Positions 1-7,651 of a stretch of DNA of 64,000 bases are shown piece by piece. Below the pieces are notes generated by a model. It ran no database searches. It had not been told where the DNA came from and saw only the letters and a list, made by a program, of their open reading frames with translations. Position 1 is the first letter of the stretch; every line of letters begins with the position of its first letter. The DNA is taken from assembly GCF_013318015.2 (NCBI RefSeq), contig NZ_CP115842.1, positions 2,043,501 to 2,107,500 of the forward strand, read 5' to 3'. This DNA is from Agrobacterium tumefaciens. GTDB taxonomy: Bacteria > Pseudomonadota > Alphaproteobacteria > Rhizobiales > Rhizobiaceae. A program made the translations under genes and the position numbers.

Positions 1-2
1 AC

Positions 3-485
3 GCATTGCGTGCTATTTTCGATCGCGAGGCAGGCCGGCTGATTGCAGTGGCAGAGCGCATCGTCAAGCGCAGGGAACTGGCGGAAGAGGTGGTACAGGA
101 GAGCTTCGTGCGCATCTGGACCCATGCGCACCAGTATCGGGCAGACCAGGGGTCGGCGCGCGGCTGGATTTACGCGATCGTCAGAAACCGGGCGCTTAAT
201 CTTCTGCGCGACAGCAGGCGTGAACTCCCCGTGGAGGATGTTGAAACGCTCCGCGATGGCGCGCAGGCAGATGAAGTGATGGCCGCATGGCAGAAGCTCG
301 ATCGGAATTCACGCCTTTATGAATGTCTCGGCGGTCTTGAGGAGACAAAGAGACAGGGTATCCTGATGGCCTACGTGGCCGGATATTCCCACGGCGAAAT
401 CGCTGGCCGGTTGCGCATTCCGCTTGGAACGACGAAATCCTGGATCAGGCGCGGCCTTTCGGCACTTCGGGAGTGCATGGCATGA
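3..485 (+). CDS. ECF-family RNA polymerase sigma factor (5' end outside window)
   Basis: Extracytoplasmic-function sigma factor that would direct RNA polymerase to a stress regulon. The frame is open to the left edge, so the true start lies upstream; the TTG at 6 is unlikely to be the start. Sigma region 2 is visible near the N terminus (residues about 15-55: ELAEEVVQESFVRIW followed by GWIYAIVRNRALN), a variable linker follows, and region 4 (sigma-70 region 4 type HTH) occupies the last 50 residues, with GYSHGEIAGRLRIPLGTTKSW giving the DNA-recognition helix pair. The stop codon overlaps the ATG of the anti-sigma gene (ATGA at 482-485), so the two are translationally coupled. The regulon cannot be told from this sequence. 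Confidence 0.9.
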   Translation, partial: ALRAIFDREAGRLIAVAERIVKRRELAEEVVQESFVRIWTHAHQYRADQGSARGWIYAIVRNRALNLLRDSRRELPVEDVETLRDGAQADEVMAAWQKLDRNSRLYECLGGLEETKRQGILMAYVAGYSHGEIAGRLRIPLGTTKSWIRRGLSALRECMA

Positions 486-1186
486 TGATGGAGCGCAAAG
501 ATATTCCCGCCATCGCCGATGACTATGTATTGGGCTTGCTGGAGACCTCCGAAGCCACGGCTGTTGAGGCGGCAATGGAATCGGATGGCGAACTGCGGGC
601 GGCAATCGCGGCCAGCCGTGAGCGTTTTCTCCCGCTCGATACCACCGTCGAGCCGGCAGCCATCAAGGGCGAATTGTGGAGCAACATCGAATCCCGTCTG
701 CCGCTCCAGTCGACATCCGCATCCCTCAAGCCCACCCACACGGCAAACGACAACAGCACAAACCGCTGGCGCGCCGTTGCCGTGTCCGCCATTGCCGCAA
801 CCGTTGTGCTCGCCGCCGGCCTTACGTTTAGCCTGACACGGACAACGGAGCCGCTGGTGATCGCAGTCCTCGTCAACGAGACGGGTGAGGTTCAGGCCGT
901 TGTTGAGGATTTTGGCAACGAAAGAGCAACCGTGCGGATGCTGGCCGATTTTGCAGTGCCTGGAGACAAGACGATCCAGGTATGGACATTGCCGTCTAAG
1001 GATGTTGGCCCGGTCTCGCTCGGCCTGATCGATGGCGTCCGTTCAGCGCGTCTCGATGGACCGGCTTTGCCGACCCCCAGAAGCGACCAGCTCTACGAGA
1101 TCACGCTTGAACAGGCAGGCGGATCACCAACAGGCAGGCCAACCGGCCCAATCTTGGCAAAGGGCTTCGCCCGAATGCCGCGATAG
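482..1186 (+). CDS. Anti-sigma factor, RskA-type, membrane anchored
   Basis: Probable negative regulator of the preceding ECF sigma factor. Of three adjacent ATG codons at 482, 485 and 488, 482 is chosen because it forms an ATGA overlap with the sigma gene and lies about 10 nt behind GGGAG; an in-frame ATG at 473 is also possible. The 234-residue protein has an N-terminal cytoplasmic segment (DDYVLGLLETSEATAVE, typical of zinc-less anti-sigma domains of the ChrR/RskA kind), one transmembrane helix near residues 98-118 (VSAIAATVVLAAGLTF), and a periplasmic RskA-like C-terminal domain with the IQVWTLP motif. The RskA family normally releases its sigma factor after regulated proteolysis; that this one does so is inference. 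Confidence 0.85.
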   Translation: MMMERKDIPAIADDYVLGLLETSEATAVEAAMESDGELRAAIAASRERFLPLDTTVEPAAIKGELWSNIESRLPLQSTSASLKPTHTANDNSTNRWRAVAVSAIAATVVLAAGLTFSLTRTTEPLVIAVLVNETGEVQAVVEDFGNERATVRMLADFAVPGDKTIQVWTLPSKDVGPVSLGLIDGVRSARLDGPALPTPRSDQLYEITLEQAGGSPTGRPTGPILAKGFARMPR

Positions 1187-1214
1187 ATCACCCAAAGGCA
1201 AAACCGATAAGATC

Positions 1215-1236
1215 GCGGCGAAATTTCCTTCGCCGC
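1215..1236 (+). terminator. Hairpin downstream of anti-sigma gene
   Basis: A perfect 8-bp stem (GCGGCGAA / TTCGCCGC) with a 6-nt loop sits 29 bp after the anti-sigma stop codon and before the convergent bdcA gene. There is no strong T-run, so it is a probable rather than certain terminator. Confidence 0.5.
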
Positions 1237-1313
1237 ATTCTATTCGCCGGTTTCGGGAGCAACACCATCGTGCTGTCCCGAAACCGGCCGCAAACAATCA
1301 GGCAATCTGCTTA

Positions 1314-2021
1314 TCAGGCGCCAAATGCGCCATCGATCGTGTGCATCGCGCCCGTCACAAAACCGGCTTCAGGCCCGGAAAGCCAGGCCACCATGCCGGC
1401 CACTTCCTCCGGCCGTCCGTGGCGCTTGAGTGCCATGAAGCTGTGCATCAGGTCTTTCATCGGCCCGTTTTCCGGGTTCGCGTCGGTGTCGATCGGGCCG
1501 GGCTGCACAACGTTGATGGTGATGCCGCGCGGCCCGAAATCGCGTGCCAAACCGCGCGCCAGCCCCTGCAAGGCCGATTTGGAAACTGCGTAAGAGGCCA
1601 TGCCCGGCACCGGCATCCGGTCTCCATTGACCGAGCCGATAACGATGATCCTGCCACCGTCAGGCATCTGCCGCGCCGCCTCCACAGAGGCGTGATAGGG
1701 CGTCTGGATGTTGATCTGAAACAGACGGTCGATGGCATCAGGGTCCTGCTCGAGAGCATCGCCAAAAATGGCGATCCCGGAGTTCACAATCAATATGTCC
1801 AGAGGACCACTGGCACGCACGACGCGGATGACTTCGTCGCGGTTAGCACTGTCCGCCCGTATGGCAGTGCTGCCCGTCGCCTTCGCCAGCTCTTCCGCCG
1901 CACCTTGGGATGCGCCATAGGTGAACGTTACCTTTGCACCTTCGTCTGCAAACCGCCGCACGATGGCTGAGCCTATGCCTCGGCTGCCGCCAAGAACCAG
2001 AACGGATTTTCCTTGAAACAC
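1314..2021 (-). CDS. bdcA: SDR-family oxidoreductase, BdcA-like (cyclic-di-GMP-binding biofilm dispersal mediator family)
   Basis: Short-chain dehydrogenase/reductase of about 235 residues. The N-terminal Rossmann motif GGSRGIG, the NxG-type strand end (LIVNSG), catalytic Ser (IGSVNGDRMP) and the YAVSK active-site motif are all present. The whole protein reads very like E. coli BdcA (YjgI), including NVVQPGPIDTDANPENGPM and the C-terminal GAMHTIDGAFGA. BdcA is described as binding cyclic-di-GMP and promoting biofilm dispersal; whether this protein binds it is inference. Start GTG at 2021 is preferred because GGAGAG lies 5 nt upstream; a GTG at 2027 sits too close to that site. Divergent from a BdcR-like TetR gene, which supports the assignment. 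Confidence 0.9.
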   Translation of the reverse strand: MFQGKSVLVLGGSRGIGSAIVRRFADEGAKVTFTYGASQGAAEELAKATGSTAIRADSANRDEVIRVVRASGPLDILIVNSGIAIFGDALEQDPDAIDRLFQINIQTPYHASVEAARQMPDGGRIIVIGSVNGDRMPVPGMASYAVSKSALQGLARGLARDFGPRGITINVVQPGPIDTDANPENGPMKDLMHSFMALKRHGRPEEVAGMVAWLSGPEAGFVTGAMHTIDGAFGA

Positions 2022-2102
2022 GAGCACTCTCCATGACCTTGAAAATTAATTTAATGATCGATACATAAATACGAAGCAGCTCACTCGTCAAGATATTATG
2101 TA
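2022..2102. promoter_or_regulatory. Divergent bdcA-bdcR intergenic region with AT-rich palindrome
   Basis: The 81-bp gap between two divergent genes must hold both promoters. It is much more AT-rich than its surroundings and contains a perfect 10-bp palindrome, AAATTAATTT, at 2043-2052. Binding by the adjacent TetR-family protein is plausible, since TetR regulators usually act on divergent neighbours, but no operator is proven here. Confidence 0.5.
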
Positions 2103-2699
2103 ATGACTGATACAAAAAACCTTCGCTCTCGCGGCCGTCCGCGCCGTTTTGATCCTGATCAGGCTGTGGCCACGGCCAAGCAGCTTTTCCACGCGCGTGG
2201 CTTTGATGCTGTCGGCGTCGCGGAGATCACCTCGGTGTTAGGCATCAACCCGCCGAGCTTCTATGCCGCCTTCGGTAGCAAGATGGGCCTCTACAAGAGG
2301 GTTCTTGATCTCTATGCCGGCACGGAAGCAATTCCTCTTGCCGATATCCTGCGGCCGGATCGTCCGGTTGGGGAATGCCTTGCGGCGTTGCTGGAAGATG
2401 CGGCAAGGCGTTATGCCGCTCATTCCGCAGCCCTTGGCTGCCTCGTTCTGGAAGGTACGCGCTGCGATGATGAAGAGGCGCGTGCCGCAGCCAGCGTTTT
2501 TCACACGGCGGCAGAGGGCGTGATCCGCTCCTATATTGCCGCGCGCCATCCGGAAGAGGCTGAGCGTCTGGCGGATTTCGTGAGTTCGACCATGGTCGGT
2601 CTCTCCGCCATGGCGCGGATTGGCCGCGACATAGAGCGACTCCTGAGTATTGCGCGCGTTGCGGGGGGAGCAGTGAAGCAGGAGCTTTCCGAGGCGTGA
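2103..2699 (+). CDS. bdcR: TetR-family transcriptional regulator, BdcR-like
   Basis: DNA-binding repressor of 198 residues. The N-terminal HTH is clear (residues about 12-62, with AKQLFHARGFDAVGVAEIT and LGINPPSFYAAFGSK), followed by a helical ligand domain with the TEAIPLADILRPDRPVGECL segment also found in E. coli BdcR. It lies divergent to bdcA, 81 bp away, the arrangement known for bdcA/bdcR in E. coli, so it probably represses bdcA and itself. The ligand is unknown. Confidence 0.88.
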   Translation: MTDTKNLRSRGRPRRFDPDQAVATAKQLFHARGFDAVGVAEITSVLGINPPSFYAAFGSKMGLYKRVLDLYAGTEAIPLADILRPDRPVGECLAALLEDAARRYAAHSAALGCLVLEGTRCDDEEARAAASVFHTAAEGVIRSYIAARHPEEAERLADFVSSTMVGLSAMARIGRDIERLLSIARVAGGAVKQELSEA

Positions 2700-2768
2700 A
2701 TCTCGGAGCAGTCTCAATACTTCTTACTAGTGATGGAAGCTGGCAGGTTTCGAAAACCCGGCTCATTC

Positions 2769-3254
2769 TCACCAGAGATCGATCAGGCCACCTGATGCTC
2801 CGTGCACGGGGTCGGTCGTCGGCTTTGGCAAAGACTTTATCTGTGCAAGCATCGCGCTGGTTGGTGCAGACGTCTGAACATCGGCCTCCTGGCCGGGTGG
2901 ATAAGCGCCGACAACCTGAAAATCCGCAGAGGATTTCAGCTTTATGTGGCCCGTACCGGCTGGCAAGACCAGACAGTCACCTTGCGTAACGTGCAAGGTT
3001 TGCCCATCCGGCCCGCCAATCTGCAACGTCGCTTCACCGCCCCCCACGCCCAGAACTTCATGCGCGCCGCTGTGGTAATGGTGATAGGCAAACACACCAT
3101 TGCGCCAGATGCCGCGCCATCCGTTTCGTGCGAACAGTGCCTCGAAAGCAGCGCAATCGAATGGCGAGCCGACGTGTCGATAGATGATGACAGGGAAGGT
3201 CTGGTTGTTGGGAACCTGATCGCCTGGATTTAAAGTGATTTTTTCAACTTTCAT
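2769..3254 (-). CDS. Cupin-domain protein (YjlB-like)
   Basis: Single-domain cupin of 161 residues. The metal-binding cupin motif 1 is visible as HHYHSGAHEVLGV and motif 2 as CLVLPAGTGH, so a beta-barrel that could bind a divalent metal is expected. Start ATG at 3254 is chosen because similarity to cupins begins there (MKVEKITLNPGD); an in-frame extension upstream runs into IS remnant DNA. The family is uncharacterised; no substrate can be named. It converges on bdcR. Confidence 0.8.
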   Translation of the reverse strand: MKVEKITLNPGDQVPNNQTFPVIIYRHVGSPFDCAAFEALFARNGWRGIWRNGVFAYHHYHSGAHEVLGVGGGEATLQIGGPDGQTLHVTQGDCLVLPAGTGHIKLKSSADFQVVGAYPPGQEADVQTSAPTSAMLAQIKSLPKPTTDPVHGASGGLIDLW

Positions 3255-3364
3255 GTGAATGCTCCTGGCCATCTGGTCGGGCCTGCCAAACCGTGTCTGG
3301 TTTGCTGCGCAGCCAGTGCTGGCGACCAGCCAATTTTCGTCCGCACTTCGGCGGAACTGGAGTG

Positions 3365-3454
3365 GCACCGGCAGATTTCCGCCACCGACACTCCTTCATC
3401 GCCCTGCTTCAGAATGAACGTCTTCTGTGCGTCCGAAAACTGCGATGCTTTCAT
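3365..3454 (-). pseudogene. IS3-family transposase OrfA, N-terminal remnant
   Basis: From an ATG at 3454 the first 29 codons read as the N terminus of an IS3-group OrfA (MKASQFSDAQK, then KQGDEGVSVAEICR, the start of its helix-turn-helix). After residue 29 the similarity stops and unrelated sequence leads to the cupin gene, so the rest of the transposase has been lost. Confidence 0.75.
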
Positions 3455-3530
3455 CGTCTTCCGTTCCTTTCCCAGCCAGGAAAATGCACCGGAACACTCT
3501 AACCAAAAACGGTCCAGTATGAAGGGTTCA
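3365..3530 (-). mobile_element. IS3-family element remnant (one end)
   Basis: Contains the OrfA fragment plus its upstream leader, ending near 3530 where the minus strand begins TGAACCCTTCATACTGGACC, which looks like an IS terminal repeat. No second end or OrfB is seen nearby, so this is a decayed single-end fragment. The stretch from 3531 to 3643 holds nothing recognisable. Confidence 0.55.
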
Positions 3531-3643
3531 GATCAACAGAATGCCGTGTCCGTATCGAGGGGACCGGGAGGCGAAGGGCCGAAGGCGGTTCCTCTCGCCA
3601 TAATCGACGCTAATCGTGCTAAACGTCAGCGCCCTCTCTCCTA

Positions 3644-4015
3644 TCACGCCACCTGTCTTGCTGACACCATCATCATATCGATATGAATATGCTCGAACGG
3701 GCAACTTAATGCACCGCGCTCGTCCTTCTCAATCAGTCCCAGCTCGACTAGCACCGCAGCATCTTCATGGACGCGCTTGACGTCCCGGTTCAGTCTGCGC
3801 GCAAGCTCTCGCACGCCAACCGTTCCACTTCCCAGAAGGACGTTCAGTAGTTCCCAACGGCGCTCGGTGAGACGCGAAAAGAATGTGCCGGGTGTCTCAA
3901 AGTTTAGCGTTTCACCCTGATACTCACCGCTTTCGAGGCCAATACCAGCGCGCTTACCTGCTACGCGTAATGCCGATTTCCAGTCGGCGTTTGTCGTGAT
4001 GGTCAAAGTTCTCAT
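3644..4015 (-). CDS. HTH-domain DNA-binding protein, putative antitoxin partner of the DUF6516 gene
   Basis: A 123-residue protein whose middle is a winged-HTH (residues about 50-100: LTERRWELLNVLL, VGVRELARRLNRDVKRVHEDAAVLVELGLIEK), like the HVO_A0114-type family of putative DNA-binding proteins. Its ATG overlaps the stop of the upstream DUF6516-like gene (ATGA at 4015-4012), the usual arrangement in toxin-antitoxin-like operons of this type. It may bind and repress its own promoter. The toxin-antitoxin role is inference from arrangement. Confidence 0.75.
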   Translation of the reverse strand: MRTLTITTNADWKSALRVAGKRAGIGLESGEYQGETLNFETPGTFFSRLTERRWELLNVLLGSGTVGVRELARRLNRDVKRVHEDAAVLVELGLIEKDERGALSCPFEHIHIDMMMVSARQVA

Positions 4016-4317
4016 GACTGCCTCCGTTTTTCGACCTCAAATAAAAAGTCCTCAATCAGTTGGTGGATTGTTGTGAACCGGTAAGGAAGCTCATGGCCGC
4101 ACAGATGTATGTGATCGCCTTTACCCCGCTCATTGTCGAAGCCCACAACCCTAATGCCGTTCTGGGCATAGACCATGCGATATTTGAACCCATGTTCGGT
4201 TGGGGGAACAGGCGTTGGAACTTTCCAAATAACGAACTGGATAATGCTGCCGTCGGCACCAACACTTTTGTGTTCTGTGATCGTGAGCGCCTTCTTGTTG
4301 TCTATAATGCCAACATC
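4012..4317 (-). pseudogene. DUF6516-type toxin-like gene lacking a canonical start codon
   Basis: Reading the minus strand from a TAA at 4320-4318, about 100 codons stay open to a TGA at 4014-4012. The product has family features such as GADGSIIQFVIWKVP, VPPTEHGFKYRMVY, VVGFDNERGKGDH and a C-terminal LIEDFLFEVEKRR, matching the small DUF6516 proteins paired with HTH proteins in many bacteria. No ATG, GTG or TTG occurs in frame before the conserved core: the first codons read D V G I I D N K K. Either an ATT start is used or the start codon has been lost. The body of the gene is intact. Confidence 0.65.
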
Positions 4318-4361
4318 TTACGGCGTTGTCAATCTCGCCAACACTTGATTAATGAGCTAAT

Positions 4362-4391
4362 CCCGCCGCAGCGACGAGACGTTGCGGCGGG
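4362..4391. terminator. GC-rich hairpin downstream of ehuA
   Basis: CCCGCCGCAGCG (4362-4373) pairs with CGTTGCGGCGGG (4380-4391) with a single G-T-type mismatch and a 6-nt loop. It lies between the end of the minus-strand ectoine operon and the DUF6516 gene and could stop transcription of the former, though no T-run follows. Otherwise nothing is seen between 4318 and 4532. Confidence 0.45.
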
Positions 4392-4532
4392 CGACGGCTA
4401 TTTTGCTCAGCCGCCTCGGAGAACTGCTTCAGGTCGCCTTCGGTCTGACCACCCTATTCAGCATCATCGAGCACGTCTGCCACCTCGTCGTCGCTGTGGT
4501 CATGGCTGTTTCCTGGTCGTGTGAGAGTGCGG

Positions 4533-5312
4533 TTACCGCAGAACGGATGACAGGAACTCGCGGGTCCGATCTTCCTTTGGTGCGCCGAAGATTTCTTCTG
4601 GCGTTCCTTGCTCACAAATACGCCCTTTGTCGAAGAAGCAGACCCGGTCCGACACTTCCCGAGCGAAACGCATCTCGTGGGTAACAAGTAACATGGTCAA
4701 ATCGTGCTCGTGGGCCAGGCCACGGATGACGGAAAGCACTTCGCCGACCAGCTGGGGGTCTAGGGCGGAGGTTGGTTCGTCAAAAAGCAGGACACGCGGG
4801 CGCATGGCAAGAGAGCGGGCAATGGCGACACGCTGCTGCTGGCCGCCAGAAAGCTGCACTGGATAGTGATCCTTCTTGTCGGCCAGGCCGACCATCTTCA
4901 GGAGTTCGATTGCCCGTGTTTCTGCCTCCGGCCGGGCAATGCCCAGTACACACACCGGCGCCTCCACGATGTTGCGCAGCACCGTCATATGAGGGAAGAG
5001 GTTGAAGCTCTGAAAAACCATGCCGACGTGGTTACGGATCTGGCGCAGGTGTTTTTCCGAGGCTTGGAAGGGGCCTTTGCCGCCGGCCTGATGGTAGGAA
5101 ATGTCCGCCAGCGTCAGCTTTCCCTCCTGGAACGGTTCCAGCGTCATGAGAATGCGCAGAACCGTCGACTTACCGGAGCCGGAAGGACCGATAAGAGTGA
5201 CTTTTTCACCTTTTGCCACGCTGAAATTGAACTGGTCGAGGACCGTCAAAATGCCGAACCGCTTTGTGACATCGGAAAATTCGATCAGCGGTTGATTGGT
5301 ATTGTTTGTCAT
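4533..5312 (-). CDS. ehuA: Ectoine/hydroxyectoine ABC transporter ATP-binding protein
   Basis: Cytoplasmic ATPase of 259 residues for a polar-amino-acid-type importer. Walker A is GPSGSGKS, the signature motif [16 protein letters not shown], and Walker [14 protein letters not shown], followed by the switch histidine (LLVTHEM). Family members import amino acids or compatible solutes; the link to ectoine rests on its place at the end of a run with ehuD, ehuC, ehuB and the ectoine degradation genes, as in Sinorhizobium. Its ATG overlaps the stop of ehuD by four bases. Confidence 0.9.
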   Translation of the reverse strand: MTNNTNQPLIEFSDVTKRFGILTVLDQFNFSVAKGEKVTLIGPSGSGKSTVLRILMTLEPFQEGKLTLADISYHQAGGKGPFQASEKHLRQIRNHVGMVFQSFNLFPHMTVLRNIVEAPVCVLGIARPEAETRAIELLKMVGLADKKDHYPVQLSGGQQQRVAIARSLAMRPRVLLFDEPTSALDPQLVGEVLSVIRGLAHEHDLTMLLVTHEMRFAREVSDRVCFFDKGRICEQGTPEEIFGAPKEDRTREFLSSVLR

Positions 5313-6001
5313 CGCAAGGGTATTCCTGCTTTTGGAAGCGCCCTTTGCAGGCGGCTGAGGCCTGCTGAGCAGATTATGGTCAGAAGAAGGAAGATCAGGC
5401 CGACAAGCGTCAGCGGCACCAGATATTCGAAGGTGCGCTCGCCGATCATGTTTGCCAGCCCCATCATCTCTAGAACCGTGACGACGGAAAGCACCGGCGT
5501 TTCCTTGATCATGGCGACAAGATAGTTGCCCATGGCCGGAACTATGCGCGGGATCGCCTGCGGGATGATGATATCCCGATACGTCTGCATGCGCGTCAGA
5601 TTAAGCGCAGTCGCGGCTTCCCACTGGCCATGATGCACCGCCTCCATGCCGCCGCGATAGACCTCAGACGTATAGGCGGCATATTGAAGGCCCAGCGCCA
5701 GCGCGCCGGTGAGAAACGCCGGCAGAACGATGCCGAATTCCGGAAGAACGTAATAGAGGAAGAAAAGCTGCACCAGAAGCGGAGTGTCGCGAAGGAATTC
5801 GACAACAACTGCGGTCGGCCAGGAAATCAATTTCACCCGACTGCGGCGCAGCAGCGCAAAAACCAGCCCCAGAATAAGCGCGATGGCAAAGCCGGCGGCG
5901 GCTGCTTTCAGCGTTACCGTCAGGCCGATCAAAATGATGGGCAGGATCGAGGTCGTGTAGGTGATCCAGGTGGTCGTGTCCCATTCGTAACCATACATCA
6001 T
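5309..6001 (-). CDS. ehuD: Ectoine/hydroxyectoine ABC transporter permease
   Basis: Integral inner-membrane permease of the HisM/ArtM family, 230 residues, with about five hydrophobic helices. The binding-protein-dependent transport signature [25 protein letters not shown] couples it to the ATPase. Paired with the similar permease EhuC, it would form the heterodimeric channel for ectoine. Stop overlaps the start of ehuA. Confidence 0.9.
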   Translation of the reverse strand: MMYGYEWDTTTWITYTTSILPIILIGLTVTLKAAAAGFAIALILGLVFALLRRSRVKLISWPTAVVVEFLRDTPLLVQLFFLYYVLPEFGIVLPAFLTGALALGLQYAAYTSEVYRGGMEAVHHGQWEAATALNLTRMQTYRDIIIPQAIPRIVPAMGNYLVAMIKETPVLSVVTVLEMMGLANMIGERTFEYLVPLTLVGLIFLLLTIICSAGLSRLQRALPKAGIPLR

Positions 6002-6013
6002 GACTGAATATCC

Positions 6014-6700
6014 TTACGAATGGCGAGTGCGCGGAAAGACATTGCCGCGCCGCACGACATGTTCGATCACCCGGATGATGGCCATCAGGATCAGCGACAT
6101 CGCGAAATAACAGAGGAGTGTGATCGAATAGATGCTGGTGCTATCCAGCGTCAGGTTGCGGATCGACTGTGCCGCGAAGGTGAGGTCGGCAATCGAGATC
6201 AGCGATACGAGTGAGGAAAGCTTTAGCGTTTCGATGGCTAGATTGCCGAAGGACGGCATCATCTCGACGATCGCCTGCGGCAAGGAAATGCGAAACAGCG
6301 TCTGCATCCGCGTGAAGTTCAACGCTCGTGCGGCTTCCAGCTGCTGCACCGAAACGGAAGATAACGCGCCGCGAACGATCTCGGCGCCATAACCACCCGC
6401 ATGGGCGGCGAGCACCATGACGCCGGTGGTGACGGGATCGAAACTCAGACCGACGAGCGGCAGCGCGTAATAGAACCAGAAAAGCTGGACCAGCAGCGAG
6501 GTGCCGCGAAACACCTCCGTGTAGCACAACGCGACAGTCGAGAGGATTGGTCCACCCTCGACGCGAAGAATGCCGAAGAAAAAGGCGAGTACCGTGCCGA
6601 CAACAAGGGCTGCGAGCGTAATCGTCATGGTGACGACGGCGCCTTGCCACAACATCGGCAGGTAGGCGGTCATGTCCATCTGGAGTGTTCCCGAGTTCAT
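6014..6700 (-). CDS. ehuC: Ectoine/hydroxyectoine ABC transporter permease
   Basis: Second HisQ/HisM-family permease, 228 residues, with the EAA-loop motif LEAARALNFTRMQTLFRISLPQA. About five transmembrane helices are predicted from the hydrophobic stretches. It is separated from ehuD by 12 bp and from ehuB by 39 bp that contain a strong hairpin. Confidence 0.9.
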   Translation of the reverse strand: MNSGTLQMDMTAYLPMLWQGAVVTMTITLAALVVGTVLAFFFGILRVEGGPILSTVALCYTEVFRGTSLLVQLFWFYYALPLVGLSFDPVTTGVMVLAAHAGGYGAEIVRGALSSVSVQQLEAARALNFTRMQTLFRISLPQAIVEMMPSFGNLAIETLKLSSLVSLISIADLTFAAQSIRNLTLDSTSIYSITLLCYFAMSLILMAIIRVIEHVVRRGNVFPRTRHS

Positions 6701-6706
6701 GGTAAT

Positions 6707-6732
6707 CGGCGCCCGGTAATGCCCGGGCGCCG
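6707..6732. terminator. Strong hairpin between ehuB and ehuC (attenuator or mRNA-stability element)
   Basis: Perfect 10-bp GC stem (CGGCGCCCGG / CCGGGCGCCG) around a 6-nt loop, lying in the short gap just after the ehuB stop codon. Hairpins here in binding-protein-dependent operons usually protect the upstream message so that the binding protein is made in excess of the permeases; that role is inferred. Confidence 0.65.
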
Positions 6733-6739
6733 GCTGGCG

Positions 6740-7591
6740 TCATTTTCCGGCGCAGAGATCGGCGACCTTCTTTTCGGCCGCTGCCGCGATACTCTGTTCG
6801 GAGAGGCCGTATTTTGCGAGGATTTTCTTGTAGTCGTCGGTCTTGCGGAATTCGACGAGCGCGGCGTTGAAGGCGTCACGCAATTCTTTGTCCTCCGGCC
6901 GGAAAGCGAAACCGCCGTAGTTGCGCACAGGCGCATCCTTCACGACAGGATCAACGAAGGGCTTCACCTGCTCGACATTGGCCTGGCCCTTGGCCAGTTC
7001 TGACACTGTCAGTTCCGTGGCGGCATAGGCATCGGCGCGGCTCTGGACAGTGGGGATGGCATCTGCATTGGCCGGGATGAAGACGATCTGATCTTCCTTG
7101 ACGCCGACGGCGCGCAGGAAGTCTACATTGTTGGCGCCAGATACGACGGCGACCTTCAATGCAGGATCCTTGGCAATATCGGCATAGGTGGTCAGCTTTT
7201 TAGGATTTCCTTTCTTCACCAGCAGGCCTTCGCCATAGGACGAGTTCGGTTCGGTGAAGGCCACCTGCTTGCAGCGCTCGGGCGAAATGTTCTGTTCGGC
7301 GGCTGCGAAGTCGAAGCGACGCGCCTTCAGCCCGGGGATCAGCGTGCCGAATGGGGTCACCGTCCAGTTGACCTCCTCGATGCCCATCGATTTCAGAACT
7401 GCATTTGCGACATCGGGGCCGATGCCGGCAGAGGTGCCGTCGGGCTGCATGTATGAATAGGGCACTTCATTGGCAGTCGCTGCGCGAATGTAGCCTTGCT
7501 TCTTCACCTCCTCGAGGGTGAGTGCGCTGACCGCTGTCACGCTAATGGAAAGAGCAAGGGCGGAAAGCCCGGCGAGTTTTGTCATATTCAT
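6740..7591 (-). CDS. ehuB: Ectoine/hydroxyectoine periplasmic substrate-binding protein
   Basis: Solute-binding protein of the family-3 (amino-acid) type, 283 residues. A Sec signal peptide covers residues 1-23 or so (MTKLAGLSALALSISVTAVSA). The mature part begins LTLEEVKKQGYIRAATANEVPYS and has the Asp/Arg-binding lobe features of the family. EhuB of S. meliloti binds ectoine and 5-hydroxyectoine. ATG at 7591 lies 7 nt behind GAGGAG. It is the first transporter gene transcribed after the catabolic genes. Confidence 0.9.
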   Translation of the reverse strand: MNMTKLAGLSALALSISVTAVSALTLEEVKKQGYIRAATANEVPYSYMQPDGTSAGIGPDVANAVLKSMGIEEVNWTVTPFGTLIPGLKARRFDFAAAEQNISPERCKQVAFTEPNSSYGEGLLVKKGNPKKLTTYADIAKDPALKVAVVSGANNVDFLRAVGVKEDQIVFIPANADAIPTVQSRADAYAATELTVSELAKGQANVEQVKPFVDPVVKDAPVRNYGGFAFRPEDKELRDAFNAALVEFRKTDDYKKILAKYGLSEQSIAAAAEKKVADLCAGK

Positions 7592-7651
7592 GTTCTAACT
7601 CCTCTGGTTGGGTTGCGTGGTCCGTTTTCGGATCTCACTTCATTCTTCGGA

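Noticed and set aside
1032..1970. 312-codon plus-strand frame overlapping bdcA
   Set aside because: It is a shadow of the clearly real SDR gene on the other strand and has no protein-like features.
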